Shown: positions 27,530-38,641, counted from the first letter of the stretch. The stretch is DNA of 64,000 bases from Pseudomonadota bacterium (GCA_029779845.1 JAKOZT010000065.1:16432-80431); one strand, 5' to 3'. A program made the numbers and translations. Notes: generated by a model from the sequence alone, not told the origin.

Positions 27530-28954
27530 ATGAGCACCCCGAGCGAAACCGTTGCCGCCCAGCCGCTGCACTTCGTGCCGATGTATGCGAAGAGCAAGAA
27601 GATCTACGCGCGCTCGGTGCGCGGCGTGTTCGCGCGGCTGCGCTGGGGCATCGTCGCGCTGACGCAGTCGGTGTTCTTCGGCCTGCCGTGGCTGAGCTGG
27701 AACGGCCGCCAGGCGGTGCTGTTCGACCTCGACGCGCCGCGCTTCTACGTCTTCGGCCTGGTGCTGCAGCCGCAGGACCTGATCTTCCTCGCCGCGCTGC
27801 TGGTGATCGCCGCGCTGGCGCTGTTTTTCTTCACCGCGCTGGCCGGGCGGCTGTGGTGCGGCTACGCCTGCCCGCAGACGGTGTACAGCGAGATCTTCCA
27901 GTGGATCGAGCGCAAGACCGAGGGCGACCGCCTCGCGCGCATGCGGCTCGACCAGCAGCCGTGGAGTGCGGCCAAGGTGGCGCGCAAGACGGCCAAGCAC
28001 ACGCTGTGGACGCTGGTGGGGCTGGCCGCGGGCTTCACGCTGGTGGGCTACTTCGTGCCGATCCGCGGCCTCGCGCCGCATCTGGCGCAGGCGGGCATCG
28101 CGTCGTGGCCGGCCTTCTGGGTGCTGTTCTACGCCGGCATCATGGTCGGCCACGCCGGCTGGATGCGCGAGCAGATCTGCAACTACATGTGCCCCTACGC
28201 GCGCATCCAGAGCACGCTGATCGACGGCGATTCGCTGGTGATCGCTTACGACAGCGCGCGCGGCGATCCGCGCGGCGCGCGCCCGCGCCGCACCGACCCG
28301 GCCTCGGTGGGCCTGGGCAGCTGCACCGACTGCACGCTGTGCGTGCAGGTGTGCCCGGCTGGCATCGACATCCGCAACGGCCTGCAGAACGAATGCATCG
28401 GCTGCGCCGCCTGCATCGACGCCTGCGACGACGTGATGGCGAAGATGGACTACCCGAAGGGCCTGATCCGCTACGCCACCTCGAACGGCGTGGCGCAGGG
28501 CCTGAGCATGGCGCAGATGCTGCGCCGCGTGCTGCGCCCGCGCGTGCTGGTGTATGGCGCGCTGCTGTCGGCCGCCGGCACGGCCTTCGCGGTCGGGCTG
28601 GCGCTGCGCGCGCCGGTGAGCATGGACGTGATCCGCGACCGCGGCGTGATGGCGCGCCTCTCCGAGGACGGCCGCGTCCAGAACCTCTACCGCGTGCAGC
28701 TGATGAACCGCACCGAGCGCGCGGCGCGCTACACGCTGGGCGTCGAGGGCCTGCCCGGCCTGGCGGTGGACGAGCAGCGCACGCTCGACGTGCAGCCCGG
28801 CGAGGTGAAGCCCTTCACGGTGCGCCTGTCGCTGCCGGCCGAGGCGGCGCAGACGCTTCCCGCCGGCGCGCAGCCGGTGACGCTGACGCTGACCGAAGGC
28901 GCCGCGGCGCAGCCGACCTTGCGCGAGCACAGCACCTTCCTGCTGCCGCGATGA
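27530..28954 (+). CDS. ccoG: Cytochrome c oxidase accessory protein CcoG (RdxA/FixG)
   Basis: The 474-residue inner-membrane ferredoxin-like protein has several N-terminal spans and RLWCGYACPQTVYSE. Two 4Fe-4S motifs, CTDCTLCVQVCP and CIGCAACIDACDD, fall in the middle, and an Ig-like C-terminal domain follows. CcoG helps reduce copper for cbb3 oxidase assembly. No ccoNOPQ genes are near, so this is a detached copy. The start ATG 27530 lies just behind an NsrR-like operator, suggesting nitric-oxide or oxygen control. Confidence 0.92.
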   Translation: MSTPSETVAAQPLHFVPMYAKSKKIYARSVRGVFARLRWGIVALTQSVFFGLPWLSWNGRQAVLFDLDAPRFYVFGLVLQPQDLIFLAALLVIAALALFFFTALAGRLWCGYACPQTVYSEIFQWIERKTEGDRLARMRLDQQPWSAAKVARKTAKHTLWTLVGLAAGFTLVGYFVPIRGLAPHLAQAGIASWPAFWVLFYAGIMVGHAGWMREQICNYMCPYARIQSTLIDGDSLVIAYDSARGDPRGARPRRTDPASVGLGSCTDCTLCVQVCPAGIDIRNGLQNECIGCAACIDACDDVMAKMDYPKGLIRYATSNGVAQGLSMAQMLRRVLRPRVLVYGALLSAAGTAFAVGLALRAPVSMDVIRDRGVMARLSEDGRVQNLYRVQLMNRTERAARYTLGVEGLPGLAVDEQRTLDVQPGEVKPFTVRLSLPAEAAQTLPAGAQPVTLTLTEGAAAQPTLREHSTFLLPR

Positions 28955-28967
28955 CACCCTCGAGACG

Positions 28968-29192
28968 ATGGCCAAGCGTTTCCCGATCCACCCCGCGCAC
29001 CCCGAGCGCAACTGCTGGGGCTGCGAGCGCTACTGCGCGGCCGATGCGATGCTGTGCGGCAACGGCTCGGAGCGCGCGCAGCACCCGGTGGAGCTGTTCG
29101 GCGAGGACTGGAGCCTCACGGCCCTGCCCAACGCCGACGAAGCCGAAGAGGAAACTCAGCCCTTGGACGGCACCGGCGTGCCGATCGGCTGA
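28968..29192 (+). CDS. DUF3079 family small protein
   Basis: The 74-residue cytoplasmic protein has RNCWGCERYCAADAMLCGNG and the HPVELFGEDW segment that define DUF3079. Four cysteines in the CxxC...C...C arrangement suggest metal binding. The function is unknown. It follows ccoG by 13 nt and is probably cotranscribed. Its last 37 nt overlap the end of the convergent lipoprotein gene. Confidence 0.85.
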   Translation: MAKRFPIHPAHPERNCWGCERYCAADAMLCGNGSERAQHPVELFGEDWSLTALPNADEAEEETQPLDGTGVPIG

Positions 29193-29677
29193 GCGCCGGG
29201 CGCGGCGGGCGGCGCCACCACGGGGGCGCGCGTCACGCGCGTCTTGCCGCCGGTGGTGACGAGGATCACCGCGTCGCCCGGGTTGAAGGGCTCGGCGCCC
29301 TTGGCCTGCACGATCGCGCGGCGCTCGCCGTTGCGCAGCTGCACGAGGATCTCGAGCGCTTCCTCGCGCGTGCCGGCGCGTTCGATCGCGTTGCCCACCA
29401 CCGCGCCGGCCACCGCGCCGATCACGCCGACGGCGATCGCCTCGCGGCTGCCGCCCACCGACGAGCCGGCCACGCCGCCGATCACCGCGCCCGAGGTGCC
29501 GCCGATGCCGCTCTGGCTGCCGTCGATCACCACCGGGCGCACCGTCAGCACGGTGGCGTCCTGCACCTGCGAGAGGCGCTGCGCGTCGTAGCGCTGCACG
29601 ACGTCGGGGTTGGAGGTGGCGCAGCCGGTCAGCGCCACCAGCGAGGCGATGGCAAGGGTGGAAAACAGCTTCTTCAT
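29156..29677 (-). CDS. Glycine-zipper outer-membrane lipoprotein (SlyB-like)
   Basis: The 173-residue lipoprotein has a lipobox LTGC with the modified cysteine at 19. A glycine-zipper 2TM segment (GGTSGAVIGGVAGSSVGG ... GVIGAVAGAVVGNAI) occupies the middle, as in SlyB/Pcp-like proteins. A proline-rich tail follows. It probably stabilises the outer membrane or responds to envelope stress. The start at 29677 has GGAG just upstream. It converges on DUF3079 with a 37-nt overlap. Confidence 0.88.
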   Translation of the reverse strand: MKKLFSTLAIASLVALTGCATSNPDVVQRYDAQRLSQVQDATVLTVRPVVIDGSQSGIGGTSGAVIGGVAGSSVGGSREAIAVGVIGAVAGAVVGNAIERAGTREEALEILVQLRNGERRAIVQAKGAEPFNPGDAVILVTTGGKTRVTRAPVVAPPAAPGAQPIGTPVPSKG

Positions 29678-29786
29678 GGAGGACTCCGCAGGGAACAGGC
29701 AGCGCAACGCCCGCCCGGGGCTGCGCGTTGACCGATGGAGGCGCACTCTACGCCGGCGGTTCCGCGCCCGCGTGTAAAGAAGGGCG

Positions 29787-30344
29787 TCAGCCGTGCAGAC
29801 GGCTCGAACGCGGCACGCTGGCGAGCAGGAACTCCATCTGGTCGGCCAGGATGCGCCGGCCGCGCAGGATCATGTCTTCGTGCAGGCTGGGCACGTAGGG
29901 CAGGTACAGCAGGCCCATGTGCGCCTCTTCCGGCATGCGGTTGCCCTTGCGGCCGTTGCAGGGGCGGCAGGCGGTGATGCAGTTCATCCAGCTGTCCTGC
30001 CCGCCGCGCGAGGTGGGCACGATGTGCTCGCGCGTCAGCTCGTCGAGGTGCAGGCGGTGCCCGCAGTAGGCGCAGACCTGGCGGTCGCGCGCGAACAGCT
30101 TGGGGTTCGACAGCGCCGGCGTCTGCCGCCACGCCTTGCTCGGCACCGCGCCGCGCACCGCGATGATGGGGTGCACCTCGATGCGGCTCTGCAGCCCGGT
30201 GCGGCGCTGCACGCCGCCGCGCAGCACGTAGAAGGTGTCGCCCAGCGTCCAGGCGACGCCGTCGCTGGCGTACAGCACCGCGGCCTCCTTGGCCGAGATC
30301 CACGCCTGCGGTCGTCCGGAAACGTCGAGTTGCAACACTTCCAT
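29787..30344 (-). CDS. HNH endonuclease family protein
   Basis: The 185-residue protein has a classic HNH module: CAYCGHRLHLDELTREHIVP, RGGQDSWMNCITACRPCN and KGNRMPEEA, with two CxxC-type zinc pairs. The N-terminal 80 residues (LQLDVSGRPQAWISAKEAA) are typical of a chromosomal HNH family common in proteobacteria, whose role is unclear. No phage or restriction partner is adjacent. The ATG at 30344 is chosen; an upstream ATG would add a few basic residues. Confidence 0.9.
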   Translation of the reverse strand: MEVLQLDVSGRPQAWISAKEAAVLYASDGVAWTLGDTFYVLRGGVQRRTGLQSRIEVHPIIAVRGAVPSKAWRQTPALSNPKLFARDRQVCAYCGHRLHLDELTREHIVPTSRGGQDSWMNCITACRPCNGRKGNRMPEEAHMGLLYLPYVPSLHEDMILRGRRILADQMEFLLASVPRSSRLHG

Positions 30345-30484
30345 GATTCTTCGAGCGTAGCGCATTCGCCGCGCGCCGCTCAAGTCGGGCGCATGACGCC
30401 GAGATGACGCGGCCCCCTCTAGGGTCGAATGCCTAGAAATACCGCAGGGCCATCGGGCGCGCCGGCGCGCTTTTCTGCAAAATA

Positions 30485-30496
30485 GAACGATCGTTC
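30485..30496. promoter_or_regulatory. TetR-type operator palindrome
   Basis: GAACGATCGTTC is a perfect 12-bp palindrome, imperfectly extended by flanking A/T to about 24 bp. It ends 20 nt before the tetR start, the usual place for autoregulation in TetR genes that lead beta-oxidation operons. The rest of the 172-nt gap to the HNH gene shows no gene. Confidence 0.65.
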
Positions 30497-30516
30497 GTTT
30501 TATCCCTTCGCCCTCG

Positions 30517-31188
30517 ATGGCCGAAACCGCCGCCCACGCCAGAACGCTGCACAAAGGCCAGCAGACCCGCGCCGCGATCCTCGACGCGGCGCTGACGCTG
30601 GCCTCGCACATGGGGCTGGAGGGCTTGTCGATCGGCGCGCTCGCCGAAGTGACGGGCATGAGCAAGTCGGGCGTGTTCGCGCACTTCGGCTCGCGCGACG
30701 AGTTGCAGATCGCGGTGGTGCGCGAGTACCACCACAAGTTCGAGGAAGAGGTGTTCTACCCGGCGCTGCGCGAGCCGCGCGGCCTGCCGCGCCTGTCCGC
30801 GCTGTTCGACAACTGGGTGCGCCGCGTCGCGGTGGAGATCGACTCGGGCTGCATCTACATCAGCGGCGCGGTCGAGTTCGACGACCGGCCCGGCCCGGTG
30901 CGCGACGCGCTGGTCACGATGGTGCAGACCTGGCAGGGCGCGCTGGAGCGCGCCATCCGCATGGCCGTCGAGGAGGGCCACCTCAAGCCCGACACCGACC
31001 CGGCGCAGACCCTGTTCGAGGTGCACGGCCTGATCCTCGCGCTGCACCACGACGCGCGCTTCCTGCGCCGCCCCGGCGCGGTGGAGCGCGCCACGCGCGC
31101 CTTCCGGCGCGTGCTGGAGAACCACGCGGTGCCCGGCGCGCTCGAAACCAGATCCACCCCGGCCCGCAGGCGCGGCGCCCGGTCCTGA
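30517..31188 (+). CDS. TetR-family regulator of the beta-oxidation operon
   Basis: The 223-residue regulator has the TetR helix-turn-helix LSIGALAEVTGMSKSGVFAHFGSRDEL near residues 45-71. The C-terminal ligand domain (VHGLILALHHDARFLR) matches a TetR subgroup common beside acyl-CoA dehydrogenases in Burkholderiales. It leads the operon, 29 nt before the acyl-CoA dehydrogenase gene, with a palindromic operator in front. An acyl-CoA inducer is likely by analogy with PsrA/FadR-type repressors. Confidence 0.9.
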   Translation: MAETAAHARTLHKGQQTRAAILDAALTLASHMGLEGLSIGALAEVTGMSKSGVFAHFGSRDELQIAVVREYHHKFEEEVFYPALREPRGLPRLSALFDNWVRRVAVEIDSGCIYISGAVEFDDRPGPVRDALVTMVQTWQGALERAIRMAVEEGHLKPDTDPAQTLFEVHGLILALHHDARFLRRPGAVERATRAFRRVLENHAVPGALETRSTPARRRGARS

Positions 31189-31217
31189 ATCACCGTTCGT
31201 CCCTGGAGAGCCAGACC

Positions 31218-33008
<1,791 letters not shown>

Positions 33009-33033
33009 CGACCCTTCACCCGAGGAGACAAGC

Positions 33034-33480
33034 ATGAACAAGAAGATCGCCATCGCGTTCGCCGCCTTCGCTGCCTTCGTTTTCCACGCCGCCGCCTGGG
33101 CCCAGGCCACGCCGGTGGGCCTGTGGAAGACGATCGACGACGAGAGCAAGGCCGAGAAGTCGCTGGTGCGCATCAGCGAGGCGGGCGGCGTGCTGACCGG
33201 CCGCATCGAGAAGATCCTCGATCCGGCCAAGCAGGACGAGGTGTGCGACAAGTGCACCGACGAGCGCAAGGGCAAGCCCATCGTCGGCCTGACCATCATC
33301 CGCAACGCCCGGCACGACGTCGACGACCGCAGCGTCTGGGTCGGCGGCGACATCACCGACCCCAACAACGGCAAGACCTACCGCCTGCGGCTCAAGCCGC
33401 TCGATGGCGGCAAGCAGCTGGAGGTGCGCGGCTACATCGGCCCGTTCTTCCGCAACCAGACCTGGATCCGCGTGGAGTGA
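33034..33480 (+). CDS. DUF2147 family secreted protein
   Basis: The 148-residue protein has a signal peptide ending near AAAWAQ. The body is typical of DUF2147: PVGLWKTIDDESKAEKSLVR, VCDKCTDERKGKPIVGL and the C-terminal GPFFRNQTWIRVE. It is a predicted periplasmic beta-barrel-like protein of unknown function, often found inside fad operons. It lies 25 nt after the acyl-CoA dehydrogenase gene and 5 nt before the fadN-like gene. Confidence 0.9.
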   Translation: MNKKIAIAFAAFAAFVFHAAAWAQATPVGLWKTIDDESKAEKSLVRISEAGGVLTGRIEKILDPAKQDEVCDKCTDERKGKPIVGLTIIRNARHDVDDRSVWVGGDITDPNNGKTYRLRLKPLDGGKQLEVRGYIGPFFRNQTWIRVE

Positions 33481-33485
33481 ACAAC

Positions 33486-35870
33486 ATGAATCGTTTCAAC
33501 GTTCGCAAGGTGGCCGTGCTCGGCGCCGGTGTGATGGGCGCGCAGATCGCCGCCCATCTGGTCAACGTCAAGGTGCCGGTGGTGCTGTTCGACCTGCCCG
33601 CCAAGGAAGGGCCGAAGAACGGCATCGTGACGAAGGCGGTGGAAGGGCTGAAGAAGCTCAAGCCGTCGCCGCTGGGCGTGCCCGAGGACGCCGCCTTCAT
33701 CGAGCAGGCGAACTACGAAGAGCACCTCGACAAGCTCAAGGAGTGCGACCTGATCATCGAGGCCATCGCCGAGCGCATGGACTGGAAGCTCGACCTCTAC
33801 AAGCGCATCGCCCCGGCGGTGGCGCCGCATGCGATCGTCGCCTCCAATACCTCGGGGCTGTCGATCACCAAGCTCAGCGAAGCGCTGCCCGAAGAGATCA
33901 AGCCGCGTTTTTGCGGCATCCACTTCTTCAACCCGCCGCGCTACATGTACCTGGTGGAGTTGATCCCGACGCCGACGACCAGACCGGAAATCCTCGACCA
34001 GCTGGAGAGCTTCGTCACCAGCAGCGTCGGCAAGGGCGTGGTGCGCGCCAAGGACACGCCGAACTTCATCGCCAACCGCGTCGGCATCGCCGGCATGCTG
34101 GCGACGATCAAGGAGGCGGACGCCTTCGGCCTGAGCTACGACGTGGTCGATGACCTGACCGGCAAGAAGCTCGGCCGCGCCAGCAGCGGCACCTTCCGCA
34201 CCGCGGATGTCGTCGGCCTGGACACGATGGCGCACGTCATCAAGACGCTGCAGGACAACCTGAAGGACGATCCCTTCTTCGACAGCTACGGCACGCCGCC
34301 GGTGTTGGCCAAGCTGATCGAGCAGGGCGCGCTCGGCCAGAAGAGCGGCGCGGGCTTCTACAAGAAGGTCGGCAAGGACATCCTGCGCCTCGACCCGGCC
34401 AAGGGCGACTACGTTCCGGCCGGCGGCAAGGCCGAGCCCATCGTCGAGCGCATGCTGAAGAAGGCGCCGGCCGAGCGGCTCAAGCTGCTGCGCGAATCGA
34501 CCAATCCGCAGGCGCAGTTCCTGTGGGCCATCCTGCGCGACGGCTTCCACTACGCCGCGGTGCACCTGGCCGACATCGCCGAGAGCGCGCGCGACGTCGA
34601 CTTCGCGATGCGCTGGGGCTTCGGCGTGCAGCAAGGCCCGTTCGAGCTGTGGCAGCAGGCCGGCTGGAAGCAGGTGGCCGAGTGGATCAAGGCCGACATA
34701 GCCGCCGGCAAGGCCTTGAGCAAGGCGCCGCTGCCGGCCTGGGTGTTCGACGGCCGCGACGGCGTGCACGGCACCGAGGGCTCGTGGAGCCCGAGCCAGG
34801 CCAAGTACATCCCGCGCAGCAGCCTCGCCGTCTACCAGCGCCAGCACTTCCCCGAGAACGTGGCCGGCTCCGGCGCGGTCGCGCCGCTGCAGGCCGGCAC
34901 CGAGGTCTTCAAGAACGAGGAACTGCGCGCCTGGACGCTCGACGGCGAGGTGCTGATCGCCAGCATCACCGCCAAGCTGCACCTGATCAGCCCGACCGTC
35001 ACCGAGGGGCTGCACAAGGCGCTCGACTTGGCCGAGGCCGGCTACAAGGGCCTGGTGATCTGGTCGCCCGACGACGTGTTCTCCGCCGGCGCCAACCTCG
35101 AGGCGCTGATGCCCGTCTTCATGAAGAGCGGCAGCAAGGGCATCGCGCCCGAGGAGAAGAAGCTGCAGGACCTGATGCTGCGCATCCGCTACGCGCAGGT
35201 GCCGGTGGTGTCGGCGATCCGCGGCATCGCGCTGGGCGGCGGCTGCGAGCTGGCGGTGTACTCGGCGCGGCGTGTCGCGGCGATGGAGTCGTACATGGGG
35301 CTGGTGGAAGTCGGCGTCGGCCTGGTGCCGGGCGGCGGCGGCCTGACCTACATCGCGCGCCGCGCCGCCGAGATGGCCTCGGCCGGCAACGCCAACGCCG
35401 ACATCTTCAAGTTCCTCACCGACGGCTTCACCAACGCCGCGATGGCCAAGGTGGGCACCAGCGCGATCGAGTCGCGCAAGCTCGGCTACCTGCTGTGGAG
35501 CGACGTGATCGTGCCCAACAAGGACGAGCTGCTCTACGTCGCCACGCAGCAGGCCAAGGCGATGTACGAGAGCGGGTATCGCGCGCCGGCGAAGTCGCTG
35601 TTCCCGGTGGCGGGCCGCAGCGGCATCGCGACGATCAAGGGCCAGCTCGCCAACATGCGCGACGGCGGCTTCATCAGCGCGCACGACTTCCACATCAGCG
35701 CGCTGATCGCCGACGTGGTGTGCGGCGGCGAGGTGGAGGCCGGCTCGCTGGTCAGCGAAGAGTACCTGATGGCGCTCGAGCGCAAGCACTTCTGCGCGCT
35801 GCTCGACAACCCGAAGACGCAGGAACGCATCATGGGCATGCTGCAAACCGGCAAGCCGGTGCGCAACTGA
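33486..35870 (+). CDS. 3-Hydroxyacyl-CoA dehydrogenase / enoyl-CoA hydratase, FadN-type
   Basis: The 794-residue bifunctional enzyme has the dehydrogenase part first (VAVLGAGVMGAQIAAHL at the N-terminus and the GIHFFNPPRYMYLVELI active-site region). The hydratase part sits in the C-terminal half (GIALGGGCELAVYSARR and LVEVGVGLVPGGGGL). This order is that of FadN, the reverse of FadB. It catalyses hydration and NAD-dependent oxidation of acyl-CoA intermediates. Thiolase follows 28 nt downstream. Confidence 0.94.
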   Translation: MNRFNVRKVAVLGAGVMGAQIAAHLVNVKVPVVLFDLPAKEGPKNGIVTKAVEGLKKLKPSPLGVPEDAAFIEQANYEEHLDKLKECDLIIEAIAERMDWKLDLYKRIAPAVAPHAIVASNTSGLSITKLSEALPEEIKPRFCGIHFFNPPRYMYLVELIPTPTTRPEILDQLESFVTSSVGKGVVRAKDTPNFIANRVGIAGMLATIKEADAFGLSYDVVDDLTGKKLGRASSGTFRTADVVGLDTMAHVIKTLQDNLKDDPFFDSYGTPPVLAKLIEQGALGQKSGAGFYKKVGKDILRLDPAKGDYVPAGGKAEPIVERMLKKAPAERLKLLRESTNPQAQFLWAILRDGFHYAAVHLADIAESARDVDFAMRWGFGVQQGPFELWQQAGWKQVAEWIKADIAAGKALSKAPLPAWVFDGRDGVHGTEGSWSPSQAKYIPRSSLAVYQRQHFPENVAGSGAVAPLQAGTEVFKNEELRAWTLDGEVLIASITAKLHLISPTVTEGLHKALDLAEAGYKGLVIWSPDDVFSAGANLEALMPVFMKSGSKGIAPEEKKLQDLMLRIRYAQVPVVSAIRGIALGGGCELAVYSARRVAAMESYMGLVEVGVGLVPGGGGLTYIARRAAEMASAGNANADIFKFLTDGFTNAAMAKVGTSAIESRKLGYLLWSDVIVPNKDELLYVATQQAKAMYESGYRAPAKSLFPVAGRSGIATIKGQLANMRDGGFISAHDFHISALIADVVCGGEVEAGSLVSEEYLMALERKHFCALLDNPKTQERIMGMLQTGKPVRN

Positions 35871-35898
35871 GCGCGGCAACGATCAAGGAGATTCACAG

Positions 35899-37098
35899 AT
35901 GAGCAAGCAAGTGCAGGACGCCTACATCGTCGCCGCCACCCGCACGCCGATCGGCAAGTCGGGCCGGGGCTACTTCAAGAACACGCGCCCGGACGACCTG
36001 CTGGTCGCCGCCGTGCAAAGCGCCTTGAAGCAGGTGCCGACGCTGGACCCGAAGGCGATCGAGGACGCGGTGATCGGCTGCTCGTTCCCGGAAGCGGAGC
36101 AGGGCATCAACATGGCGCGCGTCGCGATGGTGCTGGCCGGGCTGCCCAACACCGTGGGCGGCGTGACCGTCAACCGCTTCTGCGCCTCCGGCCTGACCGC
36201 GCTGCAGATGGCGGCGGACCGCATCCGCGTCGGCGAGGCCGACGTGATGATCGCGGGCGGCGCCGAGTCGATGAGCATGGTGCCGATGGGCGGCAACAAG
36301 CCTTCGTTCAACCCGGCGATCTTCGCCAAGGACGAAAACGTCGGCATCGCCTACGGCATGGGCCTGACCGCCGAGAAGGTGGCGCAGCAGTGGAAGGTGT
36401 CGCGCGAGGCGCAGGACCAGTTCGCGCTCGCCTCGCACCAGAAGGCGCTGAAGGCGATGGCGGCGGGCGAGTTCACGGCCGAGATGACGCCGATCGAGAT
36501 CGTCGAGCGCTTCCCGAACCTCGCCACCGGCGAGGTCAGCGTGAAGACCCGCACCGTCAACCTCGACGAAGGCGCACGCCCCGACACCTCGCTCGAAGGC
36601 CTGGCCAAGCTGCGGCCGGTGTTCGCCGCCAAGGGCAGCGTCACCGCCGGCAACAGCTCGCAGACCAGCGACGGCGCGGGCGCGCTGATCCTCGCGTCGG
36701 AGAAGGCGGTCAAGCAGTTCGGCCTGAAGCCGCTGGCGCGCTTCGTCAGCTTCGCGGCGCGCGGCGTGCCGCCGGAGATCATGGGCATCGGCCCGATCGA
36801 GGCGATCCCCGCGGCGCTGCGCGCGGCCGGGCTGAAGCTCGACGACCTCGGCTGGATCGAGCTGAACGAGGCCTTCGCGGCGCAGGCGCTGGCGGTGATC
36901 AACACCGTCGGCCTCGACCCCGCCAGGGTCAACCCGATGGGCGGCGCGATCGCGCTAGGCCACCCGCTGGGCGCCACCGGCGCGATCCGCGCCGCGACCG
37001 TGGTGCACGCGCTGCATCGCCACAACCTGAAGTACGGCATGGTCACGATGTGCGTCGGCATGGGGCAGGGCGCGGCCGGCATTCTTGAGCGCGTCTGA
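35899..37098 (+). CDS. Acetyl-CoA C-acyltransferase (thiolase), FadA-type
   Basis: The 399-residue thiolase has the acyl-accepting cysteine in NRFCASGLTALQ near residue 95. The active-site histidine region is GGAIALGHPLGATGA and the second cysteine is in MCVGMGQGAAG. It releases acetyl-CoA in the last beta-oxidation step. AAGGAG stands before the ATG. The enoyl-CoA hydratase follows after 22 nt. Confidence 0.95.
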   Translation: MSKQVQDAYIVAATRTPIGKSGRGYFKNTRPDDLLVAAVQSALKQVPTLDPKAIEDAVIGCSFPEAEQGINMARVAMVLAGLPNTVGGVTVNRFCASGLTALQMAADRIRVGEADVMIAGGAESMSMVPMGGNKPSFNPAIFAKDENVGIAYGMGLTAEKVAQQWKVSREAQDQFALASHQKALKAMAAGEFTAEMTPIEIVERFPNLATGEVSVKTRTVNLDEGARPDTSLEGLAKLRPVFAAKGSVTAGNSSQTSDGAGALILASEKAVKQFGLKPLARFVSFAARGVPPEIMGIGPIEAIPAALRAAGLKLDDLGWIELNEAFAAQALAVINTVGLDPARVNPMGGAIALGHPLGATGAIRAATVVHALHRHNLKYGMVTMCVGMGQGAAGILERV

Positions 37099-37120
37099 AC
37101 GCGCCACGGAGGAGACAGCC

Positions 37121-37897
37121 ATGAGCATCAAGACCGCCACGCTGAACGGCGTGGCCACCCTCGAGATCGCGCGGCCGGAGAAGAAGAACGCGCTGACGAT
37201 CGCGATGTACCAGGCGATGGCCGACGCGCTGAACGCCGCGCAGGCCGACACCGCGGTGCGCGCGGTGCTGATCACCGGGCAGCCGGGCATCTTCACCAGC
37301 GGCAACGACATCGAGGACTTCATGAGCCGCCCGCCGGGTTCGGGCAGCGCCAGCGCCGAATCGCCGGTGTTCCAGTTCATGCGTGCGCTGGTGGGCATCG
37401 ACAAGCCGGTGGTGGCCGCCGTCACCGGCGCGGCGATCGGCATCGGCACGACGCTGCTGCTGCATTGCGACCTGGTCTACGTGTCGGACGAAGCGCGCCT
37501 GGCGATGCCCTTCGTCAGCCTCGGCCTGGTGCCGGAGTTCGGCTCCAGCCTCGTCGTGCCGCGCCTGCTGGGCAACGTCAAGGCGGCCGAGAAGCTGCTG
37601 CTCGGCGACCCGTTCTCGCCCGAGGAAGCGGTGGAGGCGCGCATCGCCAACGCGGTGCTGCCGGCCGGCGAGGTGGTGAACCACGCGCGCCGCGTGGCCG
37701 AGCGCTTCAACGCGCTGCCGCCCGGCGCGGTGCGCGAGACCAAGAAGCTGCTGCGCCGCGCCAGTGCCGACGAGGTGCTGAAGACCATCGCGATCGAAGG
37801 CGAGCTCTTCAGCGCGCGGCTGCGCAGCCCCGAGGCGATGGAGGCCTTCCAGGCCTTCTTCCAGAAGCGCAAGCCGGACTTCTCGAAGTTCTCCTGA
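37121..37897 (+). CDS. Enoyl-CoA hydratase/isomerase family protein
   Basis: The 258-residue crotonase-fold protein has ARPEKKNALTIAMYQAM, the oxyanion-hole segment FTSGNDIEDF, KPVVAAVTGAAIGIGTTLLLHCD and LVPEFGSS. The typical hydratase catalytic glutamates are only partly conserved: TGAAIGIGTT has no Glu, while PEFG does. It may therefore be an isomerase or auxiliary enoyl-CoA isomerase rather than a full hydratase. GGAGGAG precedes the start. It adds to the hydratase domain of the FadN-type enzyme upstream. Confidence 0.9.
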   Translation: MSIKTATLNGVATLEIARPEKKNALTIAMYQAMADALNAAQADTAVRAVLITGQPGIFTSGNDIEDFMSRPPGSGSASAESPVFQFMRALVGIDKPVVAAVTGAAIGIGTTLLLHCDLVYVSDEARLAMPFVSLGLVPEFGSSLVVPRLLGNVKAAEKLLLGDPFSPEEAVEARIANAVLPAGEVVNHARRVAERFNALPPGAVRETKKLLRRASADEVLKTIAIEGELFSARLRSPEAMEAFQAFFQKRKPDFSKFS

Positions 37898-37912
37898 GAG
37901 AACGCCGGAGGC

Positions 37913-38641
37913 ATGTCGCTCGCGCTCAAGCTGGCCCTCGCGCCGCTGCTGGTGGCGCAGGCGATGGCGACACGCCGGCGCGCGCCGCGCCTGCCCGAGG
38001 CCGAGGGGGCGCGTGAAGGGCGTGTCGGCGAGGGCGAGCGGCTGGCGCTGCTGATCGTCGGCGACTCGTCGGCGGCCGGCGTCGGCGTGGCGAGTCAAGA
38101 CGAGGCGCTCGCCGGCCACCTGAGCCGCACGCTCGCCGCCGAAGCGCAGCGCCGCGTGCACTGGCAGCTGGTCGCGCAAAGCGGCATCACCACGGCGCAG
38201 GCGCTGGCCCTGGTGCGCACGGTGCGGCCCAGGCCGGCGCAGATCGCCGTGGCGGTGCTGGGCGTCAACGACGTGATCGACCAGGTGAGCCCGGCGCGCG
38301 CCGTGCAGCAGCGCGCGGCGCTGGCCGACTGGCTGCGCGCCGCCGCCGGCGTGCGCCACGTGGTGTTCGCGCCGCTGCCGCCGGTGCACCGCTTCCCGCT
38401 GCTGCCGCAGCCGCTGCGCCGCGTGATGGGCGACGACGCACGCGCCCACGACGAGGCGCTGGCGCGCTGGGCTGCGACGCGCGAGGATGTCTCGCACGTG
38501 CCCATCGCCCTGGCGCTCGGCCCCGAGCACATGGCCGACGACGGCTTCCACCCCGGCGAGCCGGTCTATCGCGCCACCGGCGAGGCGCTGGCGCGCTTCA
38601 TCGCACGAGAACTGATCACACCGACGGAGACACGCACATGA
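37913..38641 (+). CDS. SGNH/GDSL-type hydrolase
   Basis: The 242-residue protein has SGNH blocks: VGDSSAAGVG with the nucleophile serine, LGVNDVID with the oxyanion Asn, and DDGFHPG with the catalytic Asp-His pair. A short hydrophobic N-terminus may be a membrane anchor or poor signal. It probably hydrolyses an ester or thioester. It follows the hydratase by 15 nt and its stop overlaps the next start by ATGA, so it belongs to the beta-oxidation operon. Confidence 0.88.
   Translation: MSLALKLALAPLLVAQAMATRRRAPRLPEAEGAREGRVGEGERLALLIVGDSSAAGVGVASQDEALAGHLSRTLAAEAQRRVHWQLVAQSGITTAQALALVRTVRPRPAQIAVAVLGVNDVIDQVSPARAVQQRAALADWLRAAAGVRHVVFAPLPPVHRFPLLPQPLRRVMGDDARAHDEALARWAATREDVSHVPIALALGPEHMADDGFHPGEPVYRATGEALARFIARELITPTETRT

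Noticed and set aside
27530..28954. Part of a cbb3 oxidase cluster
   Set aside because: No ccoNOPQ or ccoI/S gene is found in the window.
29787..30344. HNH endonuclease as a phage or homing element
   Set aside because: No terminase, portal, intron boundary or integrase is adjacent, and the N-terminal region matches a chromosomal family.
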